Source of the DNA: Diphasiastrum complanatum
Lineage: Eukaryota > Streptophyta > Lycopodiopsida > Lycopodiales > Lycopodiaceae
NCBI GenBank assembly: GCA_029204225.1
Contig: CM055100.1
Span: 7,201,948 to 7,265,947, forward strand
DNA length: 64,000 nt
Reading direction: 5' to 3'
The position numbers were made by a program, and so were the translations under genes. Every line of letters begins with the position of its first letter. The first letter of the stretch is position 1. The notes under the pieces are model-generated. The model had not been told where the DNA came from and searched no databases. It saw nothing but the letters and a program-made list of their open reading frames with translations. Positions 10,645 to 22,322 of this stretch are shown piece by piece.

Positions 10645-10926
10645 AAATGATACTTTAGTTAATGTACTTACTCCTAGAATTAGATCTAGGGTTGGCTGAT
10701 AAAGCGATGGCACTTTGATTAGCACAAAACAATGTCGTCGGAGCATATTGATTCAGACCGATATCTGAGAGTACTTCCTCAACAAAATTGCTTCCTTTGT
10801 AGCTTGAGAGGCTGCGATATACTCTAATTCAGTGGAAGATAGAGCTATCGAAGATTGTTTGTGACTGTTCTACGAAATTGGATCATTGTTGAGGAAGAAT
10901 GTAAATTCAAAAGTAGATTTACGAGT
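10645..10926 (-). pseudogene. Copia RNase H fragment of another family
   Basis: The minus strand reads DTRKSTFEFTFFLNNDPIS, then KQSSIALSSTELEYIAAS, ATKEAILLRKYS and, after a frameshift, NQSAIALSANPRSNSRSKYI. This is Copia RNase H, with the STELEY block that holds a catalytic Glu and the NQSA block with the Asp position changed to Asn. It stops abruptly on both sides. It does not belong to family A. Confidence 0.8.
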
Positions 10927-11727
10927 ATCTATGTTACGGCCATATTCAGTTAAGGACCTGGAATAGTCCTAATATGGTAGACCGGCCCCCCAATATTCAA
11001 GTTTATTGGTCATGCCTAGATATTATTCCACGTCGAGGCCTGTTGATGACTAATGACCTTGACAGGACCCAGACACTCTAATTGAGACATATGGAGTAGT
11101 GCATGTATATGTGACTGTTATAGGCAAGAGGTATGCATGTAGAGCTGTAACTTATTTATAGTTGACCTGCTCATGCATTGGATCGTACTCTCTATATATT
11201 AAGGTAGTGATTATTTCGTCGATGACTTGGTCTAGGTTACCTGATGAGCTCTTCTTCTCTTGTTGTCACATTGGCAGAGCTACACATAGAATCATGGAAT
11301 CTTGATCAACCTATGATCTATCCTCAATCTAATGACTTTTGCCACTTCCTAAGATTGAAACACACTCAAATGAAGTCCGACGACCTCACTATCTAGAGAT
11401 CCAATCAAAATTAGGGTTTTGACAAAGTCACAAAAAATTGACTATTCCAAATCTACATGCAAATGCTGAAAATTTGATATGCAATCTATAAGCCACCACT
11501 TAGGCTGAACCAATGATCCAAAATTCAGCCAAATCCAGTATGTAAATTTAAAAATCGGAATTTATAAAGTATATTGACCTATATAGTGTTTTGACCTACA
11601 AAAGATCCAATCTACAAAAGCAAAAAACTCAATTTTGATGTAGAATCCTCTCTAGCATGCTCTAGACTTGATATCTTCACCAAATCATTGATAGATCTGA
11701 TTTCCTCCTTTATAACCTGAAAAACAA
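10927..11727. other. Non-coding leader and LTR-like stretch
   Basis: 11200-11727 lies just downstream, on the minus strand, of a primer-binding site, so it would be a Copia leader; no gag was recognised. 10932-11270 starts TG, ends CA and has a TATA-like ctatatatta, so it could be a solo LTR on the plus strand, but no matching target-site duplication flanks it. Confidence 0.3.
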
Positions 11728-11739
11728 GCTCTGATACCA
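11728..11739 (-). other. Primer-binding site (tRNA-Met type)
   Basis: Reverse complement is TGGTATCAGAGC, exact. It follows the family B LTR by two bases. Confidence 0.9.
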
Positions 11740-11741
11740 TC

Positions 11742-12247
11742 TGAAAGATTTCAGATCCTTAAGATCCAATCTACTTGAATAATCTTTGGTTAGAAAGAGA
11801 AATACACTACCAATTTCACCAATGTAGAAAAAATCAGCATCTACACACAATTTGAGATGCAAACATCAATATAACTTGATCAAACTTGAATGAAATGAAA
11901 AAGTACTATTTCTATCCGTACAAAACCAACAAGCTACTGTATTTCACACGTGTGGATCCAAAAATAACAAATATAGATCATTCTACACATAAAATTGCAA
12001 GCAATCACCAAGATATTGCACCAATGGATAGTAGAACCCAAGAGAACCATATATAAGCATGAAATGAGATAGAGAAGAGAGAAGATTGCTCTCTCCACGA
12101 GTTACATCCTTTTATAACAGGTCCAAACCCTATTTGGCCACTTGGCTTTTCCACCAAAATGCTAACCCTACTAATTTGGGTCTAGATTCAATGTACCCAA
12201 CTATTCAAATTTGAATCTACTCAAACTCGCATTCTAACTTTCCCACA
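11742..12247 (-). repeat. Copia family B LTR
   Basis: On the minus strand it starts TGTGGGAAAGTTAG at 12247, after a purine run. It has a TATA box (gttataaaagg, about 12110-12120), then transcribed-looking gagagagcaatcttctctc, an exact CACACGTGTG at 11945-11954, and ends next to the primer-binding site. Its last 185 bp are matched on the plus strand at 60300-60485. It has integrase remains on its upstream side and a primer-binding site on the other, the layout of tandem elements sharing an LTR. Confidence 0.65.
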
Positions 12248-12371
12248 CTTTCAAAAAGTGTTTATTCAAATGAAATTTAGAATAATGAACTTTGAAAAGT
12301 CAACCTCTAAGTCTAAAACAAGTTTTGGCCTCAATATGCCAAATGTGGAAATATAGCAAAATGTGATGAAA

Positions 12372-13375
12372 CTAGTTGAATCTTTCACAGTTTTTACCTT
12401 CCACAACTTGCTTGCCCTTCTCATCATATGTAAGCCTTGTTGGCTTTTCACTTTGCCTTGAGGATCTTCTTGGAACTTGACTTGGAGAGGCATCTCCACC
12501 ATCATCATCCATAGATCCATCACCATCAAGAAAGTTAGGAGAAACAGCATGAAGATTGTTACTTGCATCAACATCAACTTTCTTTGGTACATTGCCTTCT
12601 TCAAAGATGACATCTCTAGAAATGAGAACTTTTCTTGTTGAAGGAATGTAAACCTTGTAAGCCTTTCTTACATTACTATAGCCAACAAACACATCCTTCT
12701 TTGATGAAGGATCTTCTTTAGTTCTATTATCAAGAGTGGTGTTAACAAAACAAGTACAACCAAAGATCCTATAATGCTTGACACTCGGCCTTGTACCATA
12801 CAAGATCTCAAAAGGAGTTTTACCATCCAAGGAAGAACTTGTCCACCTGTTACAAAGATAGTTAGCACATGCTAAAGTTCCCCCCCAAAAAGACTTAGGA
12901 AGATTTGCATGTAGTCTCATTGCCTCGGCACATTTACAAAGGGTTCTAGAACTAGAGTCCATTCTGTTGTGGAGTCCTAGGACTAGAGTACTCTCTCTTA
13001 ATCCCATGTGCTATATGCAAAAATATTTGAACTTAGCTGAAGTGTATTCTCCTCCATGATCTAACCTTAAGCATTTGATCTTTGTATTGAATTGGTTTTT
13101 CATTTCATTCTTGAACTTGACAAATGCAGCAAACACTTCATCATTGTTTTTAAGAAGATAGACCCAAGTATACCTACTAAAGTCATCAATGAAACTTGCA
13201 TACATCTTTGCCCCACCATTGCTAGTTGTACTAGAAGAATGAATATCAGAATGCACAAGTTGAAAAACTTCTTTAGATCTAGAAGTTGATGTAGAATAAG
13301 CAAGTCTATGAGATTTGGACAAGGCGCAATGTTCACAAACATTATTGTTTGCAACAAGATGGGCAACTTGAAGCC
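12372..13375 (-). pseudogene. Copia pre-integrase and integrase remnant
   Basis: Frames at 13011-13394 and 12372-13007 read, in order, VCEHCALSKSHRLAY (zinc-finger Cys-Cys), LVHSDIHSSST (first Asp), YASFIDDFSRYTWVYLL, KIKCLRLDHGGEYTSAKF (Asp in LDHGGEY), a break, then LCKCAEAMRLHANLPKSFWGG, KTPFEILYGTRPSVKHYRIFG and KAYKVYIPSTRKVLISRDVIFEE. The catalytic Glu block (QNGVAER type) is damaged near 13007. RT and RNase H are wholly missing: the linker runs to a stop at 12372 and then into the LTR. On the right it is interrupted by the LINE near 13376. Confidence 0.85.
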
Positions 13376-13597
13376 AATTCAGCACAAGATCCAAGAAAAA
13401 ATGCAGTCAAGCAGCCTTCAACGGGGACACCCCATGTTTTCTTTCCACCTTCTTCAACTACCTTCCCGTTGTTGCTTGTTTCTATTGCCTTGCGGGCCCC
13501 CATGCATCCCATCTCTCTCAACATGCTGCTAAGGAGAATTTTCAGCCTGATTGCAGCTCCCTTTCACCCGCTTTCTTCTGTCCTCTCCTCAGTCAAC

Positions 13598-15010
13598 ATG
13601 GCAGGCCCACTGCCTCCCCAAACACCATCTCCTCCTGCCAAAATTGGCAAGAAGTGCAGGAGCAGGAAGAAGATTCTGCTTGGGCCCTGCCGGGTGCTCC
13701 CTCCCAGATCTGCATGGCTCCACCAGACAGCTCCCTACGTCAGCTTCACCTTCGCAAGCTCCAGTATTGACAATGGTTAGGACGCCCTCCTTTGCGCAGG
13801 TTTGTGGAGCAGGTGCAGCTGCTCTGCCACTTTTGTATCCAGGATGCGTACCAGGAGCTTCTTCAGCAGGCTACTCTACACCTCTCTCAGCTTCTGGAGT
13901 TGTTCCCCCTTTTGCAGAAGGTAGCACAAATGGTGGATTTGCTCGCCAATATGATCCCCCTGATGCGTCGTCTCCTATAAAGGTTCGTTCTTTCCAGCTC
14001 GACCCTGCTCTGTTTTGAGATTATCCTTTTTTGCTAGCTGATACTTCAGTGGTTGCTTATTTCATGGGCAAACTATCCTATGTGGATGGATTCATGAGGT
14101 TTGGATAAAGTTGGGCCAGTTGAATGCTAAAGTCCTTGCTATTCAGACCTTGGGAAAGGGGTTTTCTCTTTTTTCGTTTGGGAACATCCAGGAAGTAAAT
14201 GTTGTTCTAGCCAATGGATCGTATTTTTATCGAGGGAACCGGTTTATGTTACCCGCTACACTGACAACTTTTCTATTGATGATGCGTCTCAAATGGAGGT
14301 GCCTGTCTGGATAGAGCTTCTCTTCTTCCCTCCAAAGCTCATGCCAACGCTGGAAGCCATTTTAGCCAACTTGGGGAAGGTTCTTCTGTTTCAACCCTCC
14401 AGGACCTGCAATTCTTCGTCGCACATCCGAGCGCGCATTTTGTGGAAGTTATCTGTGACCCCTTGCCTGAGCAGCTGCACTTCCATTGTTTGAACCATCT
14501 GTATGTGCAATCCATCCAATTTAAGGAGCTCCCTGATTCCTGCTATCGTTGTCGTCGCCTGGGCCATGCGGTTACAAATTGTCTGCTACCTCCTCGTTGA
14601 CCTATGCAATGCCCTGGGCCTCCTCCTTCAACTCTTGTCGGGCCACCCAATATGCAGCCAATTTTGCCCCTCCCGGGTTCTCCTCAAGTGAAGCCCTTGG
14701 ATCAGTCTCCGCTGTTGTCTACGCCCACCTCTCATGCTGCATCGACTGCTCTCTCCAACTCAAAGGGCATGTCAATCTTGTTGTCCTCAGTGGAAAATTC
14801 CGCTCGACTGAGTTGTTCGGTCTCACCTGTGGGTACTGCTCCTCTGCTGCAGACACCCCATTGCGTGCCATCAGCCCAACCTGTTACCGCTGTGACTTTG
14901 ACGTAGTTACCAATTCGGTTTTCCTCTGTGGATCCACATGCCATCCTGCTTTCCAGACTCTGGGCATATGTGGGGCTTCCACTGCTGCCTTCCTATGTTG
15001 CCTCCTATGA
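13598..15010 (+). pseudogene. LINE ORF1 (gag-like) remnant
   Basis: Starts at an ATG giving MAGPLPPQTPSPPAKIG, a Pro-rich N-terminus. Several frame changes later comes LGQLNAKVLAIQTLGKGFSL and FGNIQEVNVVLANGSYFYRG (about 14112-14240), resembling the DUF4283 domain of plant LINE ORF1. A zinc knuckle CYRCRRLGHAVTNC (CX2CX4HX4C) lies at 14541-14582. A Ser/Pro-rich tail follows. ORF1 binds element RNA. The frame is broken many times, so no protein is expected. The DUF4283 match is by eye. Confidence 0.7.
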
Positions 15011-15307
15011 AGGGCCTCTGAGTCAATAGTAGCCGGTTCGTCCTATTTTGCCCGCTTTAGGTCAGAAGCAACGCAGCTCTCCTCGTCCCTCTGAGCACTT
15101 GCGCTCCAAGACACGTACTTATCCACCTACTGGGCCCTGCTCAGCGAAGATTGACAAGAAGCAACCTGGGAATGAAAAGTTTGGTAATCGACTCACGACT
15201 ATCAACCATGATCTTCAGGCTAAGCTGCTACCTGCTCTTTCGGTGCTTGCAACCCACTCACTTCAAGAGTCCCTGCCAGTTCTATCACCTCCTCCTCCTA
15301 TATTGGG

Positions 15308-15960
15308 ATGAACATTTACACTTGGAATGTCAAGGGGGGTGAATGATCCAGGCTGCCTCATTGTTTGGCACAAGTTCTTGCTTCATATCCTTCTAGGAAT
15401 GTTGTTGTAGCACTGCAAGAGACTAAGCTGAGAGGCTTCAATCAACATTGTCCGATCAAGAAGTTTGTAGCTTCCTTTCATTATGTTGTTTCTCCAACTC
15501 AAAGTACTCATGGCGAGGTGTTAACTCTGGTGTCACGTGATTGACAGATGCTATCCAATTTGTCTGACCCAACTAGTAAGTGGGTTCTTATGAAGTTGCG
15601 CAAGTAGGATTTTACTTTCTCCGTCCTTAATCTTTACGCCCCCATGTCATCCTCTGACAAAATTGATTTCTGGGCTAACCTCCCTCCTATTTATGATGAC
15701 CGCCTCATTGTCCTAGGGGACTTCAACATGTATCTTAACCCGGCTGATGGTCCATGTTCTCTCTCTACTTCAAAACTTTTGGCTTGGTCCATGTTTCAGT
15801 CTTCTCACTCTGTAGCTAATGCTTGTGACATCCTTAATCATTTCTCACATCATACTTGAACTAACTCTCGACCTCGTCCCTTCTTCCATTCCGCTTGACT
15901 TGACCAGTTCTACCTCTCCTTGTCTGCATCTTGGCTTCATCTCCTCCGGGTTGAAACACA
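15308..15960 (+). pseudogene. LINE ORF2 endonuclease domain
   Basis: Begins at an ATG as MNIYTWNVKG, the first endonuclease motif (Asn). VVVALQETKLRGFNQH (about 15396-15440) carries the metal-binding Glu, and NLYAPMSSSDK and RLIVLGDFNMYLNPADGP (about 15630-15740) carry later catalytic motifs including Asp-Phe-Asn; the terminal SDH motif is seen as TSLSDHSPV near 15975. Frameshifts after the first motif and around 15540 break it. This enzyme nicks target DNA to prime reverse transcription. Confidence 0.85.
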
Positions 15961-16689
15961 TACCTTCACTTCTCTTTCAGATCATAGCCCAGTCATGCTT
16001 AAGTGTTGCTTCCATCAACTTCTCCCTTCCTCCTTTTCCCCTTATGTGATGAACGCTTCTCTGCTTTTCTCCCCCCCCCCGGTCTCTGCCCTTCACTCTA
16101 TGATGGCTACTACTCCTTCCTCGGAGGACAAACTTCTGGTTGTTGTCCTTGTCCTTCGTAAGTCTGGTCAGGCTGCCTCTCACTCTAGAGGCAAGGCTAA
16201 GACTTTGGCTCTCGCCCTTCTGACTGGCATTGTTGCTGCCCAGACTTCGGCCCTTGACTCTTCTCTTTATTTTGACCTCCAACTCTGCTGTCAAGTTATT
16301 CTCTGCCACTTGGATTATCACGCTGCAACGGGTCTGATGCTCTGCTCTAAGCTGAATTGGCTCCGTAATGGGTATCTTCCCTCTTCTTTCTTTTTTCGTA
16401 TGCTTCATATTAAGCGTTCTTTCGCTTTTGTCCACTCACTGTCTACCCCTACTGTTGTCTTGACAAACTCCCCGTTGATGGTGCAGGCCTTTGCCTCCCT
16501 CCTTCAAGGCCCCTTCCTCACCTGATCGTATTGCTACTTTTTGCAAAATATAATGCTCTCTTTGTCTCCTCATGATGTTTCGCTGCTGGATTCTCCCTTT
16601 TCGCTGTCTGAGCTCCATTCCGCTCGTCCCCCCACCCCCACGGGAAGACCCCCGGTCCTAATGGAGTGATCCTTGTGTTTTTCTTGCTC

Positions 16690-17300
16690 TTTTGGGCCGA
16701 ATCGGTCCTCTTTTGCTTTGCCTAGCCAATCAGGCTCGCTCTTCAGCTACTCTTCCACAGTACATCTCCAAAGGCCTGGTCAAATTCATTTCTAAGGAGC
16801 CCTCACCCAATTCCTTGTCTAATGTTAATCCTCTTACCATGCTAAATACCTCTTATAGAATTCCAGCTAAGGCCATGGCTCGTCGTCTCTCACCTCTCTT
16901 GAATCCTCTTCTCTTAAATGAGAAATTTGGTTTTGTCAAAGGTCGTAACATCATGGATTCTATCCTTAACATCTAGTCTATGCCAGACTTTCTTTTGGCT
17001 TTGGGTAGCCCATCCATTGTCCTTAGTTTAGACTTGGATAAAGCTTTTGACCATATTGGTTGGGATTACATTTTTGCATGTTGTCGCTCTTTGGGTTTTT
17101 CTCCTTTTGGCATGTCCATTACCTCTGCTCAACGCTCTGCTTGGTTTCTTCCGAGTTTCTCACAAAAGCTTATCTCTTGGAATCCGGCCTATATGTCTTT
17201 TGCTTCTTGGGTTCTGGTTGCTAAGCACATTCTTTCCGCCTATCCTATGCACTTTTCCTCATTGTTTATAGCCACCTGCTCTCTCCATGACTCGATCATT
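16690..17300 (+). pseudogene. LINE reverse transcriptase with internal deletion
   Basis: Two frames give ISKEPSPNSLSNVNPLTMLN, YRIPAKAMARRLSPLLNPLL, EKFGFVKGRNIMDSILN and SIVLSLDLDKAFDHIGWDY (Asp motif A at about 17020-17070). Shortly after GFSPFGMSIT the sequence jumps to WVLVAKHILSAYPMHFSSLF and IIKILCHFIWAEK, which lie beyond the RT palm in this family. The FADD catalytic box is therefore deleted. The element cannot encode an active RT. Confidence 0.85.
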
Positions 17301-18004
17301 AAAATCCTTTGTCATTTCATTTGGGCCGAGAAGCGCCACTGCTCTCTTGGACTGTCTGTACTACTGCTACTACTGACGGAGGGCTTGGTATCCCTGATCC
17401 ATCCTCAAAAAATATGTCCTTGGTGCTTTGTCGCCTTCTGCCCTCTTACACCCCTCTCAACATTGGCATTTTCTTTTCTTGTTGTATATTGTCTCTTCGA
17501 CCATTGTCCCTCGTTCGCTTAAACCTCTCTCTTTTCTGCCTAATCTTCTCTCTTTTGGGTGTTATTTCTGGTTCAAAACCCCTTTTGTGCTGAAAAACCT
17601 AGTCCTGGGCTTTCTAGATCTCTGTTCCTTTTTGTCCAGGTCTGATAACTCTCTTCTACCTGCTGACGAGTCTATTTGGACGTCTATCCTTTTCCCTCCT
17701 TCGTCGTCGCCCCTTTTTTGTCCCATCCCCGCTTGGCCTCCTCCTTAGCTTCTAAGGGCCTCTCTTCCCTCAACCATCTTTTTCACATTCCACCATGTCA
17801 AATCTTGCCACATCTTCCTCTCTCTAGGAATTAGTGTTTGCTCATTTTTTTGGCTTCCTCCTCGGCTGTTGGATTGCACATTTTCCCTTCCTTGCCTGAC
17901 TTGGATGGCTAGACTCCTCCCCTGGACCCCTCCATTTTTACCTATCGTGCCTTACATCGTTGCAGTCACCCTTCTCTCTTCCCTTCTTACCTGAACTCCA
18001 TTTG

Positions 18005-18300
18005 GGACCATCTCGACTTGCCCCCCCTTTGGCGTAAAAGACTGTCCATTGCCCGTTCACTCCCCTGTGGAAAGTTTCGTTATCTAGCTTACCCCACTCT
18101 CACTAACTCCTTACCCCTGCTTGCTAAATGGCCTTTAACGATAGACTTTGCCCGGTTTGCTAGCTGGAAGAAGAAACTGTGCAGCACATGTTCCTACATT
18201 GTCGAAGACCTCTATGGCTGGAGCTTCAACATCATTTGCTTCAGTGGGGCTTCTCCATTCTATCCAGCCTGACTCTATTCTGTTGGGCGATGTTGTGCCT
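18005..18300 (+). pseudogene. LINE C-terminal zf-RVT region
   Basis: LWRKRLSIARSLPCGKFRYLA, then in the next frame CPVC-stop-LEEETVQHMFLHC (about 18148-18207). This is the Cys-Cys-His-Cys region found at the C-terminus of plant LINE ORF2. No RNase H was recognised between here and the poly(A) tail. Confidence 0.7.
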
Positions 18301-18611
18301 ATTGGTAGCTCTCATCTTGCTTTTTGGCATGTGTGCAGCCTAGCAGTATTGTGGAAAATCTGGAGTGCCTGGAATCAGCAAGTTTTTGAGGGCTTCGCAC
18401 CTTCCATCATGGCTGCTACTTGTCTCCATTTTGCAACTTTTATTTTGCACAGCACTTAATGGTTTACATATGCCTCCCTACGTGGAGAGCGTTACTTGAG
18501 TAGTCTGTTGTTTTGGGCCACTTCTGAGAACTGGCTGGTGATGCCCTTGTAATTGTACATTTGTGACATGATACAATAGTATCTTTACAGCTTGCAAAAA
18601 AAAAAAAAAAA

Positions 18612-21040
18612 CAACAGATAGTGGCAAGTCACAAGGGCCCTGTCGGGGTTGGTGTATAGGCCATTGGAAATTTGTTTTAGTTTACTTGGTTTTTAGGAAT
18701 GGGTCTTATTCATGGTGCATGCAAATAATGTATTGGAAAATGGGTGATCCAATATCATTAAGTTACTCCATGAAAGCATCTTCACTTCTAAGAATTTGTC
18801 TCACAATAGTCTAGTTAGCTTTCGTTTAATGTTGCATTTGTTGTGATTGTTTGTTTGAGGTTATGTATTGTAACATTGTCTAAAGAGAACATGTCAATGT
18901 TGAAGTCTCCTAGAATGTTTGTTGGTGGCGTGTTTGTATTGAAGGATGCTAATCTTCTATATTGTGTTTAAGTATTCTTTTAGTGTTTGGTTGTTATATA
19001 TACATGGTTGTCTTCTAAAAATGGTCATTTTGAATTACATGGAATCTTTTCTTAAAGGTTGAGAAGTTGTGATTTGGAGTTCCTTGCAAGCAAAGTATGG
19101 TAATCTAGAAAAATATCAAGTTCGTGTTTTTATATTAATATTGTATTTAAAAATTGAAGAAAAAGGTGAGTGTTTTTGTAAGTGCTTGTGATAGGAATTT
19201 TGGGTTGCCATTTTGTGTGTGTTCATATATTTTCCATTTTAGTGCTTATATGTGTCAGATTTGAAGCGTTAATTTTGGAGTGGTGGGGTGAGGTATAAGT
19301 TTTGAATATCTTGTACTCTAGATAGGGTTGCATATTTAGGTTCCTTTGATACAGTCTTTTCAAAAAAAAAAAAATGATGCACCAAATGTGAACATTTACA
19401 CAAATTCATTTAGTTGCTGATTGCTTGGTCTGTGAACGTGCTCGCAAACCTACCAAAACAAGAATGCTAGATGCATGAAAAGCTAAACCTTAAAGGAAAT
19501 TAATAAAGTTTGTTCACTTTGCAAAGAGCAACAAACACATATGGTGAATTTGTGATAATTGGCAAAAATGTTTCATTGATGGTCAAAACAACTTTTTCAA
19601 GAGTTGGTACATAGAATCAACTCCTTCAAGCTAGAAAGAGCCCATACAACAAACAAGGTGTATTTTTTTTTTGTTTTTTTGTGATATCTAAAAAAAACTT
19701 GTATGCAGAAAAATTTATTTGATATTATATTTATATAATTTTTCAAAGCAAGTTTGAAAGGGACTATGAATCCATACAAAAAACTAATAACATAATTTCA
19801 AAAATGAATAGGTATGTTGTGATCTATAAATTAATGTTGGTGAATTGGCATTATATTCTATAGTTGGACCTATTTTTGGTATTCTTATAAATTGCAATTT
19901 TAGACTTCCGTAATAGAGACGTTTTTTAGATGCACTTTAAAATATTTAACAGGTATGCCAAAAAAAAAATCCCATTTAATATTTAATTGTTGAGATGAAG
20001 GGAAAGACAACATCTTGTACTAAACCTGATTAGTACATGAAATAATGTCATTTGCTTTTCTCAATCAATTAACATAAAGCTCATTGTGTGCAACAAAGGC
20101 AATGGCCAGGTACTAGGGTTTGATACTTTGAAGTACTATGACATGAGATGGTAATAATAAATGCAAAATATCTTCACATTTGAAAATGTGTGACAACCTA
20201 ATGTCTCCACGTCTCACCCATTATTCTCTCGAAGTGTTTGAGAAACTATTAGAATTATGCTACATTGTTGTATTTCAAACTTCAAAATGATGAGCTAATA
20301 CATTGTAATTCTTTTAACAAAGGTGCAATAATCCATCAAGAGCATTCATATAGTGTAATACTTGGTTATGATGTTGAGTGTCTAGTGTATACTAGGCACT
20401 AGCACTACATTAAGGCAGGGTCCATATGGCTTAGCCACACACCCTAAGTTTTATATGTATGTGTTTCTTTACATCTTTCAAGAAGGTGCTTATAAAAAAA
20501 GAAAATTAATTTACATGCATCTTTCATTGCCTTTTTGTGGAAGTTGATTTTAGGTCTTGTATGACACTCTTCAATCTTGTACTTAAGAAGAATTTTTGCC
20601 AATTTAGTTGATTTTAGGTCTTATATGACTTATTATTCAATCTTGTACTTAAAAAGAAACGAGCTCTTTCGCACATGTACAACATCAAAAGCATAAAAGC
20701 TAACCCACAAGATTAGCATCTAAGAGATACACAAGAATTGAAGATTGTGATGTGGAGCTATTAGACTTCATGACACAATAACATGAGTGTGCATGTCAAT
20801 GCACCTGATCAGTCCCTGTATCTACATGTGCATGTTCGTATACTGGCTGCTCAACATGATTGTATGTATTGGAGTAGAAAGAGCTTCATTGCAAATTTGC
20901 ACTAAATTTCAATTTTGTGCTTAGACAAACCTCTCATTTGCAAAGCTAGAGTTGAGATGAATCCTCAAGGTTTTGAAACAATCAGGTTCCAAGTTTTTTG
21001 TCAGCCAACTTGAGCAATGATTTGATGAGATATTTGAGGT
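18612..21040. other. AT-rich non-coding stretch
   Basis: No gene was found. There are A- and T-runs (for example 18596-18611, 19361-19373 and 19663-19680) and a 64-bp tandem duplication at 20543. It may be unique intergenic DNA or very old repeats; nothing shows which. Confidence 0.5.
20543..20657. repeat. 64-bp tandem duplication
   Basis: Units start at 20543 and 20607 (gttgattttaggtctt…), about 90% alike; the second is slightly short. Confidence 0.85.
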
Positions 21041-21090
21041 TTGGTTTTGTAAAAATGATCTTAATAAAAAGTGTAATGATTTGAAAGTGC

Positions 21091-21560
21091 AGTCTCTGAA
21101 GTTGCAAACAAAAGACCAAAAGCGTCTTCTTCTAACTCATGAATGTGGTGTACGAACTGTGGAACTTCTGGACATACTAAGGAAGACTGCGCCACTGTGA
21201 ATGTAAAGCATATCGAAGATCCTGCCTAGGAGGTACTTTTTATTTTCAAAATGATGCGACTACTAATTATGTTCAGGGTACTACAGCATTAGCCCATCAG
21301 AATAGACCAAAGTTTCCACCAAGAAGACATAATCCTTTTGAATTCGTTGGAACAACGATGAAGACACAAAACGGAACTAAACCACTGGGCAACTGTTACA
21401 ACTATTGAGATCCGGGACATTTTTCACCTGAATGTCCTAAGCCATGAAAGACGATTGATTATGTACCATTATACTCGAACTGTAGGGAGCCTGACCACAA
21501 GTATCCTGACTGCCCTCAGCCACAGAAGCCGCGACCTAAATATTAGTATGTAGCAACACC
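21091..21560 (+). pseudogene. Gypsy family G gag C-terminus with zinc knuckles
   Basis: NKRPKASSSNS is followed by a canonical knuckle WCTNCGTSGHTKEDC (CX2CX4HX4C at 21149-21190). Two degenerate ones follow, CYNY-stop-DPGHFSPECPKP (about 21390-21445) and CSNCREPDHKYPDCPQP (about 21478-21530), so gag had three knuckles in a row. At least three stops are present. The sequence aligns closely with the minus copy at 39203-39565. Confidence 0.85.
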
Positions 21561-21619
21561 AGCTGCCGTAGACTCGAAAGAAAAAGCTTTGAATGATGCT
21601 ATTGTGTAGAGGATTGATA

Positions 21620-22260
21620 TAATTGAATATTACTGCTTCTCTTATGCATCTACTCAAGAAACAACTGGAATACTTGTGGATGAATGAACAACAGAAAGCG
21701 TTCAAAGAGCTTAAGCAGAGATTAATCAATGCTCTTATTATGAGACCACCCAACTGGGTTATTTTATTTCATAGTTATGTTGATGTTTTTGCATTTGCTA
21801 TTGGCGTCTGTTTAAGCCAGAAGGACAATCAGAAGAAAGATCATCCCATGTATTATGCGAGTTGACAGCTTAGTGTCTCGAAGAATAATTATTCGGCTAC
21901 AGAAAAAGAAGCACTCAAAATGATTTTCACTGTTAAGAAATTTTGGCATTATTTATTGGGATATGCTTTTATTTTCATGTTGATCACTATGCTCTAAAGT
22001 ATTTTGTGAATAAACCAGATTTACCAGGACGAATTGCTCAATGGGTTCTACTTCTGCAGGAATTCAGTTATCAAGTAGAACTTTGCCAAGGAAAATATCA
22101 TACGAATGTTGATTATCTATCGCGACTCAACACAGGAAAAATTGAAAAACCAATTAATGATGATTTTACAGATGTTATCTATTTGAAATTTCATCTGCAA
22201 ATTCGTTATATTTTGATATCATTACTTATCTCAAGGATCAGATATATCCGGATGGTTATG
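21620..22260 (+). pseudogene. Gypsy family G RNase H domain
   Basis: LWMNEQQKAFKELKQRLINA opens the RT-RNase H connection. Then come FHSYVDVFAFAIGVCLSQKD (usually DASxxAIGxxLxQ; the catalytic Asp is seen as Val-Asp), HPMYYAS-stop, NNYSATEKEALKMIFTVKKF with the catalytic Glu, and HVDHYALKYFVNKPDLPGR with the third acidic site. DYLSRLNTG ends it. One in-frame stop and a frame change near 21940 break it. Confidence 0.85.
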
Positions 22261-22322
22261 ATTTGGAGAAAAAGACTGTTTTTTAATATAAGGTAGCACT
22301 TTATACGATTATTAACAATGTC

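Larger units (their letters stand above)
13376..18611 (+). mobile_element. L1-type LINE, degenerate, with poly(A) tail
   Basis: A plus-strand non-LTR retrotransposon of about 5.2 kb: ORF1 with a CCHC knuckle, an AP-type endonuclease, part of RT, a zf-RVT region and a poly(A) run at 18596-18611. Base composition is clearly C/T-rich and unlike the AT-rich flanks. The 5' end is set only by where the Copia integrase stops. The phrases caacaagatgggcaa before and caacagatagtggcaa after the tail are similar but not identical, so a target-site duplication is not secure. Confidence 0.8.

Noticed and set aside
10932-11270. Plus-strand solo LTR starting TG and ending CA
   Set aside because: No matching target-site duplication and no second copy; kept only as a remark.
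15977-16618. Minus-strand ORFs across the LINE
   Set aside because: Shadows of the C/T-rich plus-strand LINE; the real motifs are on the plus strand.
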